Below, one piece after another: positions 43,249 through 55,194 of a stretch of 64,000 bases of DNA (the stretch's first letter is position 1; each line of letters starts with the position of its first letter). Source of the stretch: Pyropia yezoensis (Eukaryota; Rhodophyta; Bangiophyceae; Bangiales; Bangiaceae); contig CM020620.1 of the NCBI GenBank assembly GCA_009829735.1, forward strand, positions 12,273,420-12,337,419, given 5' to 3'. Under the pieces are notes generated by a model. It saw only the letters and a list, made by a program, of their open reading frames with translations, made no database searches and was not told the origin of the DNA. A program made the position numbers and the translations under genes.

Positions 43249-46200
43249 GTGATCACCCACCACCTGAATGGTGTGGAGTCGCGCCCTGCACGCCCATATG
43301 TCGGCAACCATACCACAAAAACGTTTACGCACCATCGGGGGTCCGCCATGGACACTGGGACTGGTGCAGGCGGCGGGAGGCGGAAATTTCGGTTGCGACC
43401 TGTGGACCGAAATTTGCGTTTCGGTCGGTGTTTTCACCCCCATCCATTGTTTGAGGCGGGAGCTTGCCATGTCATCAGACACAGTAAGCATGGGGGACGC
43501 CTTTCCCGCGCTGTGGGCGTCGCTCATTGCGACGGGGATGGTGGGTCATGGCACATGCCGCATAGGCGCCTGAAACGGCGATATTGCGATCCACGTGATC
43601 ACCCACCACCTGAATGGTGTGGAGTCGCGTCCCGAACGCCCATTTGTCGGCAACCATACCACAACAACATTTAGGCACCATCGGGGGTCCGCCATGGACA
43701 CTGGGACTGGTGCAGGCGGCGGGAGGCGGAAATTTCGGTTGCGACCTGTGGACCGAAATTTGCGTTTCGGTCGGTGTTTTCACCCCCATCCATTGCTTGA
43801 GGCGGGAGCTTGCCATGTCATCAGACACAGTATGCATGGGGGATGCCATTCCCGCGCTGTGGGCGTCGCTCATTGCGACGGGGATGGTGGGTCATGGCAC
43901 ATGCCGCATAGGCGCCTGAAACGGCGATATTGCGATCCACGTGATCACCCACCACCTGAATGGTGTGGAGTCGCGTCCTGCACGCCCATATGCCGGCAAT
44001 TATACCACATCAACGTTTGCGCACCATCGGGGGTCCGCCACGGACACTGGGACTGGTGCAGGCGGCGGGAGGCGGAAATTTCGGTTGCGAGATGTGGACC
44101 GAAATTTGCGTTTCGGTCGGTGTTTTCACCCCCATCCATTGCTTGAGGCGGGAGCTTGCCATGTCATCAGACACAGTATGCATGGGGGATGCCATTCCCG
44201 CTCTTTGGGCGTCGCTCATTGCGACGGGGATGGTGGGTCATGGCACATGCCGCATAGGCGCCTGAAACGGCGATATTGCGATCCACGTGATCACCCACCA
44301 CCTGAATGGTGTGGAGTCGCGTCCCGCACGCCCATATGTCGGCAACCATACCACAACAACGTTTACGCACCATCGGGGGTCCGCCATGGACACTGGGACT
44401 GGTGCAGGCGGCGGGAGGCGGAAATTTCGGTTGCGACCTGTGGACCGAAATTTGCGTTTCGGTCGGTGTTTTCACCCCCATCCATTGTTTGAGGCGGGAG
44501 CTTGCCATGTCATCAGACACAATAAGCATGGGGGACGCCTTTCCCGCGCTGTGGGCGTCGCTCATTGCGACGGGGATGGTGGGTCATGGCACATGCCGCA
44601 TAGGCGCCTGAAACGGCGATATTGCGATCCACGTGATCACCCACCACCTGAATGGTGTGGAGTCGCGTCCCGCACGCCCATATGTCGGCAACCATACCAC
44701 AACAACATTTACGCACCATCGGGGGTCCGCCATGGACACTGGGACTGGTGCAGGCGGCGGGAGGCGGAAATTTCGGTTGCGAGATGTGGACCGAAATTTG
44801 CGTTTCGGTCGGTGTTTTCACCCCCATCCATTGCTTGAGGCGGGAGCTTGCCATGTCATCAGGCACAGTATGCATGGAGGATGCCTTTCCCGCTCTGTGG
44901 GCGTCGCTCATTGCGACGGGGATGGTGGGTCATGGCACATGCCGCATAGGCGCCTGAAACGGCGATATTGCGATCCACGTGATCACCCACCACCTGAATG
45001 GTGTGGAGTCGCGTCCTGCACGCCCATATGCCGGCAATCATACCACAACAACGTTTGCGCACCATCGGGGGTCCGCCACGGACACTGGGACTGGTGCAGG
45101 CGGCGGGAGGCGGAAATTTCGGTTGCGAGATGTGGACCGAAATTTGCGTTTCGGTCGGTGTTTTCACCCCCATCCATTGCTTGAGGCGGGAGCTTGCCAT
45201 GTCATCAGACACAGTATGCATGGGGGATGCCTTTCCCGCGCTGTGGGCGTCGCTCATTGCGACGGGGATGGTGGGTCATGGCACATGCCGCATAGGCGCC
45301 TGAAACGGCGATATTGCGATCCACGTGATCACCCACCACCTGAATGGTGTGGAGTCGCGTCCCGAACGCCCATATGTCGGCAACCATACCACAACAACGT
45401 TTGCGCACCATCGGGGGTCCGCCACGGACACTGGGACTGGTGCAGGCGGCGGGAGGCGGAAATTTCGGTTGCGAGATGTGGACCGAAATTTGCGTTTCGG
45501 TCGGTGTTTTCACCCCCATCCATTGCTTGAGGCGGGAGCTTGCCATGTCATCAGACACAGTATGCATGGGGGATGCCTTTCCCGCGCTGTGGGCGTCGCT
45601 CATTGCGACGGGGATGGTGGGTCATGGCACATGCCGCATAGGCGCCTGAAACGGCGATATTGCGATCCACGTGATCACCCACCACCTGAATGGTGTGGAG
45701 TCGCGTCCCGCACGCCCATATGTCGGCAACCATACCACAACAACATTTACGCACCATCGGGGGTCCGCCATGGACACTGGGACTGGTGCAGGCGGCGGGA
45801 GGCGGAAATTTCGGTTGCGACCTGTGGACCGAAATTTGCGTTTCGGTTGGTGTTTTCACCCCCATCCATGGTTTGAGGCGGGAGCTTGCCATGTCATCAG
45901 ACACAGTATGCATGGGGGATGCCTTTCCCGCGCTGTAGGCGTCGCTCATTGCGACGGGGATGGTGGGTCATGGCACATGCCGCATAGGCGCCTGAAACGG
46001 CGATATTGCGATCCACGTGATCACCCACCACCTGAATGGTGTGGAGTCGCGTCCCGCACGCCCATATGTCGGCAACCATACCACAACAACGTTTGCACAT
46101 CATCGGGGGTCCGCCATGGACACTGGGACTGGTGCAGGCGGCGGGAGGCGGAAATTTCGGTTGCGACCTGTGGACCGAAATTTGCGTTTCGGTCGGTGTT

Positions 46201-49200
46201 TTCACCCCCATCCATGGTTTGAGGCGGGAGCTTGCCATGTCATCAGACACAGTATGCATGGGGGATGCTTTTCCCGCGCTGTGGGCGTCGCTCATTGCGA
46301 CGGGGATGGTGGGTCATTGCACATGCCGCATAGGCGCCTGAAACGGCGATATTGCGATCCACGTGATCACCCACCACCTGAATGGTGAGGAGTCGCGCCC
46401 TGCACGCCCAAATGTCGGCAATCATACCACATCAACGTTTGCACATCATCGGGGTTCCGCCATGAACGCTGGGACTGGTGCAAGCGGCGGGAGGCGGAAA
46501 TTTCGGTTGCGAGATGTGGACCGAAATTTGCGTTTCGGTCGGTGTTTTCACCCCCATCCATTGTTTGAGGCGGGAGCTTGCCATGTCACCAGACACAGTA
46601 TGCATGGGGGATGCCTTTCCCGCGCTGTGGGCGTCGCTCATTGCGACGGGGATGGTGGGTCATGGCACATGCCGCATAGGCGCCTGAAACGGCGATATTG
46701 CGATCCACGTGATCACCCACCACCTGAATGGTGTGGAGTCGCGTCCCGCACGCCCATATGTCGGCAACCATACCACAACAACATTTACGCACCATCGGGG
46801 GTCCGCCATGGACACTGGGACTGGTGCAGGCGGCGGGAGGCGGAAATTTCGGTTGCGACCTGTGGACCGAAATTTGCGTTTCGGTTGGTGTTTTCACCCC
46901 CATCCATTGTTTGAGGAGGGAGCTTGCCATGTCACCAGACACAGTATGCATGGGGGATGCCTTTCCCGCGCTGTGGGCGTCGCTCATTGCGACGGGGATG
47001 GTGGGTCATTGCACATGCCGCATAGGCGCCTGAAACGGCGATATTGCGATCCACGTGATCACCCACCACCTGAATGGTGTGGAGTCGCGTCCTGCCCGCC
47101 CATATGTCGGCAACCACACCACATCAACGTTTGCGCACCATCGGGGGTCCGCCACGGACACTGGGACTGGTGCAGGCGGCGGGAGGCGGAAATTTCGGTT
47201 GCGACATGTGGACCGAAATTTGCGTTTCGGTTGGTGTTTTCACCCCCATCCATGGCTTGAGGCGGGAGCTTGCCATGTCACCAGACACATTATGCATCGG
47301 GGATGCCATTCCCGCGCTGTGGGCGTCGCTCATTGCGACGGGGATGGTGGGTCATTGCACATGCCGCATAGGCGCCTGAAACGGCGATATTGCGATCCAC
47401 GTGATCACCCACCACCTGAATGGTGTGGAGTCGCGCCCCGCACGCCCATATGTCGGTAACCTCAGCACAACAACGTCTACGCACCATCGGGGGTCCGCCA
47501 TGGACACTGGGACTGGTGCAGGCGGCCGGAGGCGGAAATTTCGGTTGCGACCTGTGGACCGAAATTTGCGTTTCGGTCGGTGTTTTCACCCCCATCCATG
47601 GTTTGAGGCGGGAGCTTGCCATGTCATCAGACACAGTATGCATGGGGGATGCCTTTCCCGCGCTGTGGGCGTCGCTCATTGCGACGGGGATGGTGGGTCA
47701 TGGCACACGCCGCATAGGCGCCTGAAACGGCGATATTGCGATCCACGTGATCACCCACCACCTGAATGGTGTGGAGTCGCGTCCCGCACGCCCATATGTC
47801 GGCAACCATACCACAACAACGTTTGCACATCATCGGCGGTCCGCCATGGACACTGGGACTGGTGCAGGCGGCGGGAGGCGGAAATTTCGGTTGCGAGATG
47901 TGGACCGAAATTTGCGTTTCGGTCTGTGTTTTCACCCCCATCCATTGTTTGAGGCGGGAGCTTGCCATGTCATCAGACACAGTATGCATGGGGGATGCTT
48001 TTCTCGCGCTCTGGGCGTCGCTCATTGCGACGGGGATGGTGGGTCATGGCACATGCCGCATAGGCGCCTGAAACGGCGATATTGCGATCCACGTGATCAC
48101 CCACCACCTGAATGGTGTGGAGTCGCGTCCCGCACGCCCATATGTCGGCAACCATACCACAACAGCGTTTGCACATCATCGGGGGTCCGCCATGGACACT
48201 GGGACTGGTGCAGGCGGCGGGAGGCGGAAATTTCGGTTGCGAGATGTGGACCGAAATTTGCGTTTCGGTCGGTGTTTTCACCCCCATCCATGGTTTGAGG
48301 CGGGAGCTTGCCATGTCATCAGACACAGTATGCATGGGGGATGCCTTTCCCGCGCTGTGGGCGTCGCTCATTGCGACGGGGATGGTGGGTCATGGCACAT
48401 GCCGCATAGGCGCCTGAAACGGCGATATTGCGATCCACGTGATCACCCACCACCTGAATGGTGTGGAGTCGCGTCCTGCACGCCCATATGTCGGCAACCA
48501 CACCACAACAACGTTTGCACACCATCGGAGGTCCGCCATGGACACTGGGACTGGTGCAGGCGGCGGGAGGCGGAAATTTCGGTTGCGACATGTGGACCGA
48601 AATTTGCGTTTCGGTCTGTGTTTTCACACCCATCCATTGTTTGAGGCGGGAGCTTGCCATGTCATCAGACACAGTATGCATGGGGGATGCCTTTCCCGCG
48701 CTGTGGGCGTCGCTCATTGCGACGGGGATGGTGGGTCATGGCACATGCCGCATAGGCGCCTGAAACGGCGATATTGCGATCCACGTGATCACCCACCACC
48801 TGAATGGTGTGGAGTCGCGTCCTGCACGCCCATATGTCGGCAACCATACCACAACAACGTTTGCACATCATCGGGGGTCCGCCATGAACGCTGGGACTGG
48901 TGCAGGCGGCGGGAGGCGGAAATTTCGGTTGCGACATGTGGACCGAAATTTGCGTTTCGGTTGGTGTTTTCACCCCCATCCATTGTTTGAGGCGGGAGCT
49001 TGCCATGTCATCAGACACAGTGTGCATGGGGGATGCCTTTCCGGCGCTGTGGGCGTCGCTCATTGCGACGGGGATGGTGGGTCATGGCACATGCTGCATA
49101 GGCGCCTGAATCGGCGATATTGCGATCCACGTGATCACCCACCACCTGAATGGTGTGGAGTCGCGTCCCGCACGCCCATATGTCGGCAACCATACCACAA

Positions 49201-49794
49201 CAACATTTACGCACCATCGGGGGTCCGCCATGGACACTGGGACTGGTGCAGGCGGCGGGAGGCGGAAATTTCGGTTGCGACCTGTGGACCGAAATTTGCG
49301 TTTCGGTCGGTGTTTTCACCCCCATCCATTGCTTGAGGCGGGAGCTTGCCATGTCATCAGACACAGTATGCATGGAGGATGCCTTTCCCGCTCTGTGGGC
49401 GTCGCTCATTGCGACGGGGATGGTGGGTCATGGCACATGCCGCATAGGCGCCTGAAACGGCGATATTGCGATCCACGTGATCACCCACCACCTGAATGGT
49501 GTGGAGTCGCGTCCTGCACGCCCATATGTCGGCAACCATACCACAACAACGTTTGCACACCATCGGAGGTCCGCCATGGACACTGGGACTGGTGCAGGCG
49601 GCGGGAGGCGGAAATTTCGGTTGCGACCTGTGGACCGAAATTTGCGTTTCGGTCGGTGTTTTCACCCCCATCCATTGCTTGAGGCGGGAGCTTGCCATGT
49701 CATCAGACACAGTATGCATGGGGGATGCCATTCCCGCGCTGTGGGCGTCGCTCATTGCGACGGGGATGGTGGGTCATGGCACATGCCGCATAGG

Positions 49795-50153
49795 AAAACG
49801 ACGCCGCCTCCACTGCCGTCACAGATCGCGCAGGGGGTTCCCCCCCGCCGTGGGGAGACAGCCCCCTCCCCCGCACCCGCGTCTCAACCGCCGCCGCCAT
49901 TTCGCACCCCCCTCACGGCGGGCTCGGCCAGCGGCACCGCCGCCCTCCGCCCCCTCGGATACCACCGGCGTGACTTCCACCACGCCCGGTGCCACGCCAT
50001 CGCCGCCCACAGCCACCGGCCACACGTCACCAAAGACGTCCTGCGATGCGACGTCGTCCGATGCCACCGTGATGGCGGGAAGGTGGGCCGCGAGATGTCC
50101 ACCCCCGGCGGCCAGCAGCCGCCCCCCGCTGTCGCAACCGGCCCCCCGACGTC
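49795..50153. other. Spacer between satellite end and transposase
   Basis: GC-rich, Pro/Ala-coding in several frames with no supported gene. The 319-codon plus-strand frame that enters here from the satellite is a chimera. It may contain one end of the Harbinger-type element, but no terminal inverted repeat was recognised. Confidence 0.5.
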
Positions 50154-51487
50154 TCAACCACCGGCGGCCAGTCCGCCGGCGGGCACCATCAGCCTTGCCG
50201 CCGCCGCCCGCCCGTCCACGGCCAACCCCGCAACGCCGGGGAGCACCAACGGTGCCCCATGGCCCGCGGGGGGGGGGGGACGTGGCAGACATAGGAGGGC
50301 GGCCGCAGGACGCGTCGGGTCCACGTCACAGCCGGATGCGGTTGCTGACTCGGCTCCCGCATCCGCTTCAAGCCCCAGATATTCCTCCCACGTCGGCGGA
50401 GATACGTCAAAAAAAGAGGCTGTAGCTCCACCGTAGGCACAACAGCGCAGGCTCGAAATAAAAACACTAATCTTGTACAGCTGTGCAACTGGCGCTTCAT
50501 GAATCTTCAGCTTTCTCGGGAGGTCCAACGAGCTGCAGATTTGCTTCACGTCCTTGAAGCCCCACTCGACAGCCGTGCGCGGCACCTTCATAGAGGTGTT
50601 GAACTCTTCTTGTTGCGGGGTCAGTATGCCTTGGAAAGCGGCCTGCAGCCACGGTATGAAGTACGCGGTGTCCCCATACACGTAGTAGTGCTGCCCCTCG
50701 ATGAGCAGGTCGCTGGCCAGAGTGGCATCCAGGCCCGACTCGTGGTACAGGGTCATGTCGTGCCGACGGCCTTCTACAGGACCATAGAGATGAAAGACGA
50801 GGCCGTCGAAAGTCAAGACAAATTGAAACTTGATGGCATGTCGTCGGTTGTGACCGCTATAGCACAATCGCTGGAGGCCTGCGCCTGGTCGAGACACAAA
50901 CAAAGCAGTCCCATCAATAAAACGAACGCATCGATCCAGAGCAGCACCAGTAGCGGCATCTTCGATGCATACGTGGCAGCCCGGTCTCGCATAAAAGATG
51001 GGCGCCACTCGGAAAGTAAAGGTCCCCATCTGTCCAGGAGCATCCCAATTGTAGCAAAAAAAAGTGGTACACGGCGCAGAGGAGCTGCGCCCGCAGCTAT
51101 TTCCAGATCGACCCACCGTGCAGGGGATGCAAGGCGTCGCAGGACAATGCAGAGGCACTCAACGGGGGTGACGGCGTATTTTGTCATAGCCACGGCGTCC
51201 TCGACATGCAGAAGATCCGCAAGGCGCCCAATGTCAGAGGGGAATAAACGAAACAGAGACAACGCCTCTGAGGAATAAAACGAGTTCACATTGAATTGCG
51301 AGGCGGTCACTCGGCGTGACCGAGCCAATGAAAGCGTCACTTCCCTGTGCGCCCGTCGATAAGCAGCGACCACAGGAGACATGTCCGCCAAAGTCAGCTC
51401 CATCGCGTGCCCGACCACCAGTCCCACCCTCAGGCGGCGCCGCCGTGCGCGCCAGAAGCTCATCGTGTCAGTTTGCATGTTGACCAT
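50154..51487 (-). pseudogene. PIF/Harbinger-type (DDE_Tnp_4) transposase, frameshifted
   Basis: Read leftwards. The N-terminal half (51487 to about 50960) has FNVNSFYSSEALSLFRLFP and RRLASPARWVDLEIAAG, the helical region typical of HARBI1-like transposases. The C-terminal half in another frame (about 50960 to 50154) has RFIDGT (first Asp), HLYGPVEGRRHDMTLYHESG, VYGDTAYF (second Asp) and AVEWGFKDVKQ (Glu), the DDE catalytic set. The halves meet between about 50930 and 50970, after YASKM and before ALDRCVRFIDGT, so a one-base frame change separates them: a decayed copy or a sequence error. The start is uncertain; ATGs at 51487 and 51478 are both possible. The Ala/Pro-rich tail after WEEYLGLEAD may be non-genuine. 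Confidence 0.8.
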
Positions 51488-51577
51488 GGCTGAATCCGAG
51501 AGCGCTGTGCGTGCAGACGCGGATGCGCAGACGACGGGAGTCGATGGTGCTGAGAGATGGGCCAGGCCACGCGCACG

Positions 51578-51635
51578 GCAAGCTGGTGCCTTGGCCACGC
51601 GGGGCACGCTGGTGCCATGGCAACGCGGGGCACGC
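51578..51635. repeat. Tandem duplication of about 27 bp
   Basis: A unit containing GCTGGTGCC and ACGCGGGGCAC occurs twice in a row with two differences. It lies upstream of the transposase start, in its possible 5' region. Confidence 0.6.
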
Positions 51636-51700
51636 GAGTGCTCGGAAATTTTGGGATGGAAAATGCTCGAGCTGCAGCAGTTCTCACGAAGAGATGTCAC

Positions 51701-52644
51701 AAACGGCGACTAAAAACTGGTGGGACGCCGTGTTCTCCAAGGCGCGGCTGACAGCCTCTTACAGCCGAATCGTTCTCACGAACGATCTCACAGACGCGCA
51801 GTAAAAACTCTCTATTGGTGAGCTCACTGCTGCCAGCACAGTGCCCCATAAACTGACGTCTCGAAATTCGTGCAAAATTGATGTTTTGGCGTTGAGCGGA
51901 TCTTTGTGATCCCTCCCACAGCATCATTCTTCCCCGTTTTTCCCTCTTTTTTTTTACACCAGCGTGTGTAGCCGCGGCGGGGTCACCGTTGCGAGCCTCC
52001 GTCCGTGGGAGTGAAGCGAAACGGCCTGTGCTCCGCGATGGTATCACTGCCACAAGCAGTGGTGACCCCGAAGATTACGCGAAAGCGCTTCCGAGAGGCC
52101 AGCGGCGCGCAAGAGTTCGCTGGAGTGTCTGCTCAGATCAGCATGCATCGCGGAGGGCAGTGTGCTCCAGGCGCATCTTGCCTCCCCGCGGGGGCTACTG
52201 GGCTCACATATTGGGTTTTGAGCAGTTCTCTGCCAGCTCATTGGATGTCTTCGGGGTTTCCGATGCGCCACGCAACAATTACCATCATACCAAACAGACT
52301 GCTCAACAAGATCAGCTTCGCGCTTTGTTGACGACTGCAACGCTTGCTGAATTTCGGATGTGCGAAGAGACCTCCGCAAGCTGTTCAACAAGAATATGCG
52401 CCGAATCGAGCGTTGCGCGCGAAGTCGGGATAAAACATACGGGGCACTGCGCAGCCTGCCATTGTCCCTTGCTTTGCGCGCCGCCGCCAAGGTGGTAGGG
52501 CCGACGCCGCCACTGCCGCCGGGGGGGGGCGAGCAGCGTCTCGTGCAGTAGCCGTGTCCACGCGTCGCTGATCGCGTCGCCCGCCGCAAGAGCATCGTCG
52601 GCGGCAGCCGCCGCGGGGGGAGCAGGGAGGAGGGAAAATGCGGG
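51701..52644. other. Non-coding stretch
   Basis: Short ORFs on both strands lack protein character. A T9 run is near 51945-51955 and a G8 run near 52520. I see no RNA gene or structured repeat. Confidence 0.5.
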
Positions 52645-52944
52645 TTACCCCTCGGTGGAGGTGGCGGCGGCGGTGGTGGCCATGGTCATGGCGTCTGCGC
52701 GCCGGCCGCCGGCTTGAGTGGCGGGGTGGAGGGGAATGGGGCGACGAAGGAGTGGCGGCCGGGCGGCAGTGGGCGAGGGGTTGGGGGCGTTCACGGCGCC
52801 GGTGACAGCAGGGGCAGTCGACGGCGTGTGGCGCGGGGCGACCATGCAGGATCTCTCCCAGGGTCCCGTTACGTGCGGTGAAGAGCGAGCGAAGGCAACG
52901 GAGAGGAGCGCAAATCCGGCCAAGCCACCCACGGCGATGCTCAT
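52645..52944 (-). CDS. Possible small protein with signal-peptide-like N-terminus
   Basis: An ATG at 52944 opens 99 codons beginning MSIAVGGLAGFALLSVAFARSS: a short hydrophobic stretch ending in small residues, as in secretory signal peptides. The rest is Pro/Ala/Thr-rich and low complexity, ending TSTEG. A GTAACC at the end could be a splice donor, so this might be a first exon. No homology recognised; may be chance in GC-rich DNA. Confidence 0.25.
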   Translation of the reverse strand: MSIAVGGLAGFALLSVAFARSSPHVTGPWERSCMVAPRHTPSTAPAVTGAVNAPNPSPTAARPPLLRRPIPLHPATQAGGRRADAMTMATTAAATSTEG

Positions 52945-53038
52945 ATGAATGGAAGGGACACTTTGTGTTTTGTTTGTTGATCCGTCACCACGGCGATGCT
53001 CATATGAATGGAAGGAACACGTTGATTGTTGATCCGTC
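52929..53038. repeat. Imperfect tandem duplication, 50-60 bp units
   Basis: Units 52929-52988 and 52989-53038 share CGGCGATGCTCATATGAATG at the start and GTTGATCCGTCA at the end. The second lacks about 10 bp internally. The first copy contains the start codon of the small minus-strand ORF. Confidence 0.8.
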
Positions 53039-53104
53039 AACGTTTGAGGCATATGAATGGTCACATACAGTTTGGGCCGGGCCTCCTCACCGAATCTTCT
53101 GGTC

Positions 53105-53250
53105 AATACAGGCTGTATCCGGTTATATGCGCCCCAGTTATATGACAGGGGGTCATATAACTGGGAGATTTCCCTCGCACGAGGGACCAGGACGCTCTCT
53201 GAGCAATCAGGGAAACCACAGCTTCGCGAGCGTTCGCGAAGGAACCGCAG
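53105..53250 (-). repeat. Dispersed non-coding element, copy A
   Basis: Contains CTGTATCC, GGGGGTCATAT, GGGAAACCACAGC and GCGTTCGCGAAGG. In reverse complement the same order of motifs appears at 55195-55405. Looks like a diverged MITE or SINE-like element without coding capacity. Confidence 0.5.
53133..53165. repeat. Perfect 14-bp hairpin
   Basis: Arms 53133-53146 and 53152-53165 (CCCAGTTATATGAC on the left) enclose a 5-nt loop AGGGG. It lies within the diverged inverted element listed next. Confidence 0.85.
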
Positions 53251-53386
53251 CCTCGCGAGGCCGAAGGCAAACTGTGTGGATCTGAACTTACGTATATTTT
53301 TCTCCGCCCAGTACATGTACTTGATGCCGCAAACGGGCAGCCCAGCGCCTGGGCTCCGTCCCCGCTCGTATCTGATACAACCTCCT

Positions 53387-53590
53387 GGTATCGTGGCGTC
53401 AGCCCGCGTCTGCTGGCCGGCAGCGTGAGGTCGCCGCCAATGCTCGCATACTGCTGCCCCCCCCAGGCACCCCTCACCAGCCCCTATTGGTATCGTGGCG
53501 TCAGCCCGCGTCTGCTGGTCAGCAGGGTGAGGTCGCCGCCAATGCTCGCGTACTGCTGCCCCCCCCAGGCCCCCCTCACCAGCTCCGCCC
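53387..53590. repeat. Two tandem copies of a 102-bp unit
   Basis: GGTATCGTGGCGTCAGCC starts both units (53387 and 53489). Near-identical, each with a C8 run. 102 is divisible by 3, so an ORF through it is repetitive, but nothing indicates translation. Confidence 0.85.
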
Positions 53591-53634
53591 CAACTTCTCC
53601 ATCCGTCATCTGCTCCGCCCCCGTCGCCCTCTTT

Positions 53635-53950
53635 CCGCCTGGCTACGGTCTTCCAGGACCTTTAGGCCCGCCTGGCTACGGCAGGACCGGTGATCAGCAT
53701 ACTGATCATTTATTATTAAAGTGTTCCGGCGCGGCAGCGCCCATCCAGGCCGCCTGGCTACGGTCTTTCTGGAGGTCCTTTCGGCCCGCCTGGCTACGGT
53801 CTTTCAGGATCTTTAGGCCCGCCTGGCTACGGCTGGACCCGTGATCAGCATACAGATAATTTATTATTAAAATGTTCTGGCGCGGCAGTGCCCATCCAGG
53901 CCGTCTGGCTACGGTCTCTTTGGAGGTCCTTTTTGGCCCGCCTGGCTACA
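53635..53950. repeat. Tandem 151-bp repeats with CCTGGCTACGG subrepeats
   Basis: TGATCAGCATAC recurs at 53691 and 53842 (period 151), each followed by an AT-rich TTTATTATTAAA segment and GCGCGGCAG. Between them a CCTGGCTACGG(T) core repeats about seven times across the region. The AT-rich insert is unlike its GC-rich surroundings. Confidence 0.8.
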
Positions 53951-54305
53951 GTCTTCCACGACCAGCGTTCTTGCCGCCGCGCGGAGCGTTCATACGGAAA
54001 CAAGAGAGGCGAGTGTGCAGCTACTATGTGGGGTAAGAGGGAGGTGCGTATGCAGCGCAGGGAAGCTGGAAGCGCATGCTGCAGCGCGGGGGTGGCTTGC
54101 GGGGTACTGTGGAGACTGGAATTGGCCCACAAATGTAAACCAGGTATAAAGTGCGCCGGGGGGGGGTGGAGGGGGGGGGGTGGAGGTGGCGGGGACGGCG
54201 GTGGCTAGGTAGCCTGAAGGTATATCCCATACAATAATGCCTGTGACGAATGGCCCCTGGCACTAAGCGTCTTCAGCCGATGACCTTGAAACTTGGTGTG
54301 TGGCT
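53951..54305. other. Non-coding, G-rich
   Basis: Includes a run of GGGGGG/GGAGG motifs at 54148-54206 that could form G-quadruplexes on the plus strand. No gene seen. Confidence 0.5.
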
Positions 54306-55034
54306 TCAGGATGGTCGTCCTGTTTGCCCAGTGCAAAAAAACCAGGGCGAGAACGGGCCGGATTTGTCTGGGTAGCGCTTGTTGGACGAGACGGAGAAGC
54401 GCAGGCGGAACTGCTCTGGATCAAAAATGACTTCTGATGTATCGGGACGAAGAAAATGCAATTTATCAGCGACACTGTCATGAAAGCTCGGGTGCGCCTT
54501 CGCGCCAGATATTTGCATGGAAGATCACTATGGATCGCACACGCGACCCTTGTCAGGGCACGCCCAACCACAGGATCACGCACATGTGCAAGGCGGATCA
54601 GGCGCGCAAAAAAAAGCGGGCAACTGGATCGAAAGTAACCCCATATAATTTTCAATCTCTCCGAATGAGTCGTTCCAGAAATCATCGATCTCAATCCCGG
54701 TCACCTGCGCTTCACGTACGGGAGTGCGCCGTTGAGCGATCGAAACACGGACTGTTGGCAAGAGCGCTACGTCGAAGGGTTTGGAAGGTCCATTGCGCCC
54801 TTTCACCAACCATGCCACGACCGTCCTGCGTCCCCCCGAAGAACAGCTGGGACGTTCGTCCCAAATGACACACAAAATACGAGGCCTACAAGTCTTGTAG
54901 ATGCCCAGACATGCGCATGACATCACCTCTACCCCGATTTCTGTAGCCAGCTGTGAAGCCTCTGAGGTGCTCTTTCGTTTGGTGTGACCAGTCTTCCAGT
55001 GCAGTACCTGGATCATAATGCAATGTCGCCACAC
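54306..55034 (-). pseudogene. Decayed ORF, unknown family
   Basis: Two protein-like segments share one minus-strand frame: 55034-54576 (TGIEIDDFWNDSFGEIENYM, TVVAWLVKGRNGPSKPFDVA) and 54518-54306 (HDSVADKLHFLRPDTSEVIF, NKRYPDKSGPF). They are separated by three stops between 54578 and 54519. Mixed, non-repetitive residues unlike GC-shadow ORFs suggest a former protein, perhaps a transposon remnant, or two exons of a gene. I cannot name it. Confidence 0.35.
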
Positions 55035-55194
55035 AGATGCACCTCGCTCAGAGGTTTTATTACGTGGGATACACCTTTAGTTGGAGCACACCTGACAACC
55101 ACCTTGAAGAACCGGGGTTCAATTACAGACACATCTCTTTTTCCAAACACCCTCAATAGACACCTCTTGAGCACACATCCCATTGGCTGATGTA

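Larger units (their letters stand above)
25364..49794. repeat. 346-bp satellite array, about 70.6 copies
   Basis: Successive equivalent positions recur every 346 bp (25613, 25959, 26305, 26651 and so on to 49477) with rare 344-347-bp units. Units differ by scattered point changes. Both ends are abrupt: the left at the telomere-like DNA, the right mid-unit at 49794. Each unit has GC-rich motifs plus conserved AAATTTCGGT and ACCGAAATTT arms, a CGTCGC/GCGACG stem-loop and a CACGTG core. Since 346 is not a multiple of 3, long open frames on both strands rotate phase from unit to unit and are not genes. A period of 346 is close to twice a nucleosomal repeat, typical of centromeric or subtelomeric satellites. 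Confidence 0.97.

Noticed and set aside
25364..49794. Repeated plus-strand ORFs of about 183 codons and minus-strand ORFs of about 132 codons in every satellite unit
   Set aside because: The unit length is not a multiple of three, so the frames rotate and the same DNA is 'coding' in several phases. Open frames reflect few stop triplets in the unit, not genes.
25364..49794. CRISPR array
   Set aside because: Whole 346-bp units repeat with no short repeat/unique spacer pattern, and the context is eukaryotic.
49477..50436. Plus-strand ORF of 319 codons
   Set aside because: Chimera of the last satellite unit and the Pro/Ala-rich antisense of the Harbinger-type region.
54148..54206. Functional G-quadruplex promoter element
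   Set aside because: The G-rich run could fold, but no gene with a start nearby can be assigned and such runs are common in this genome.
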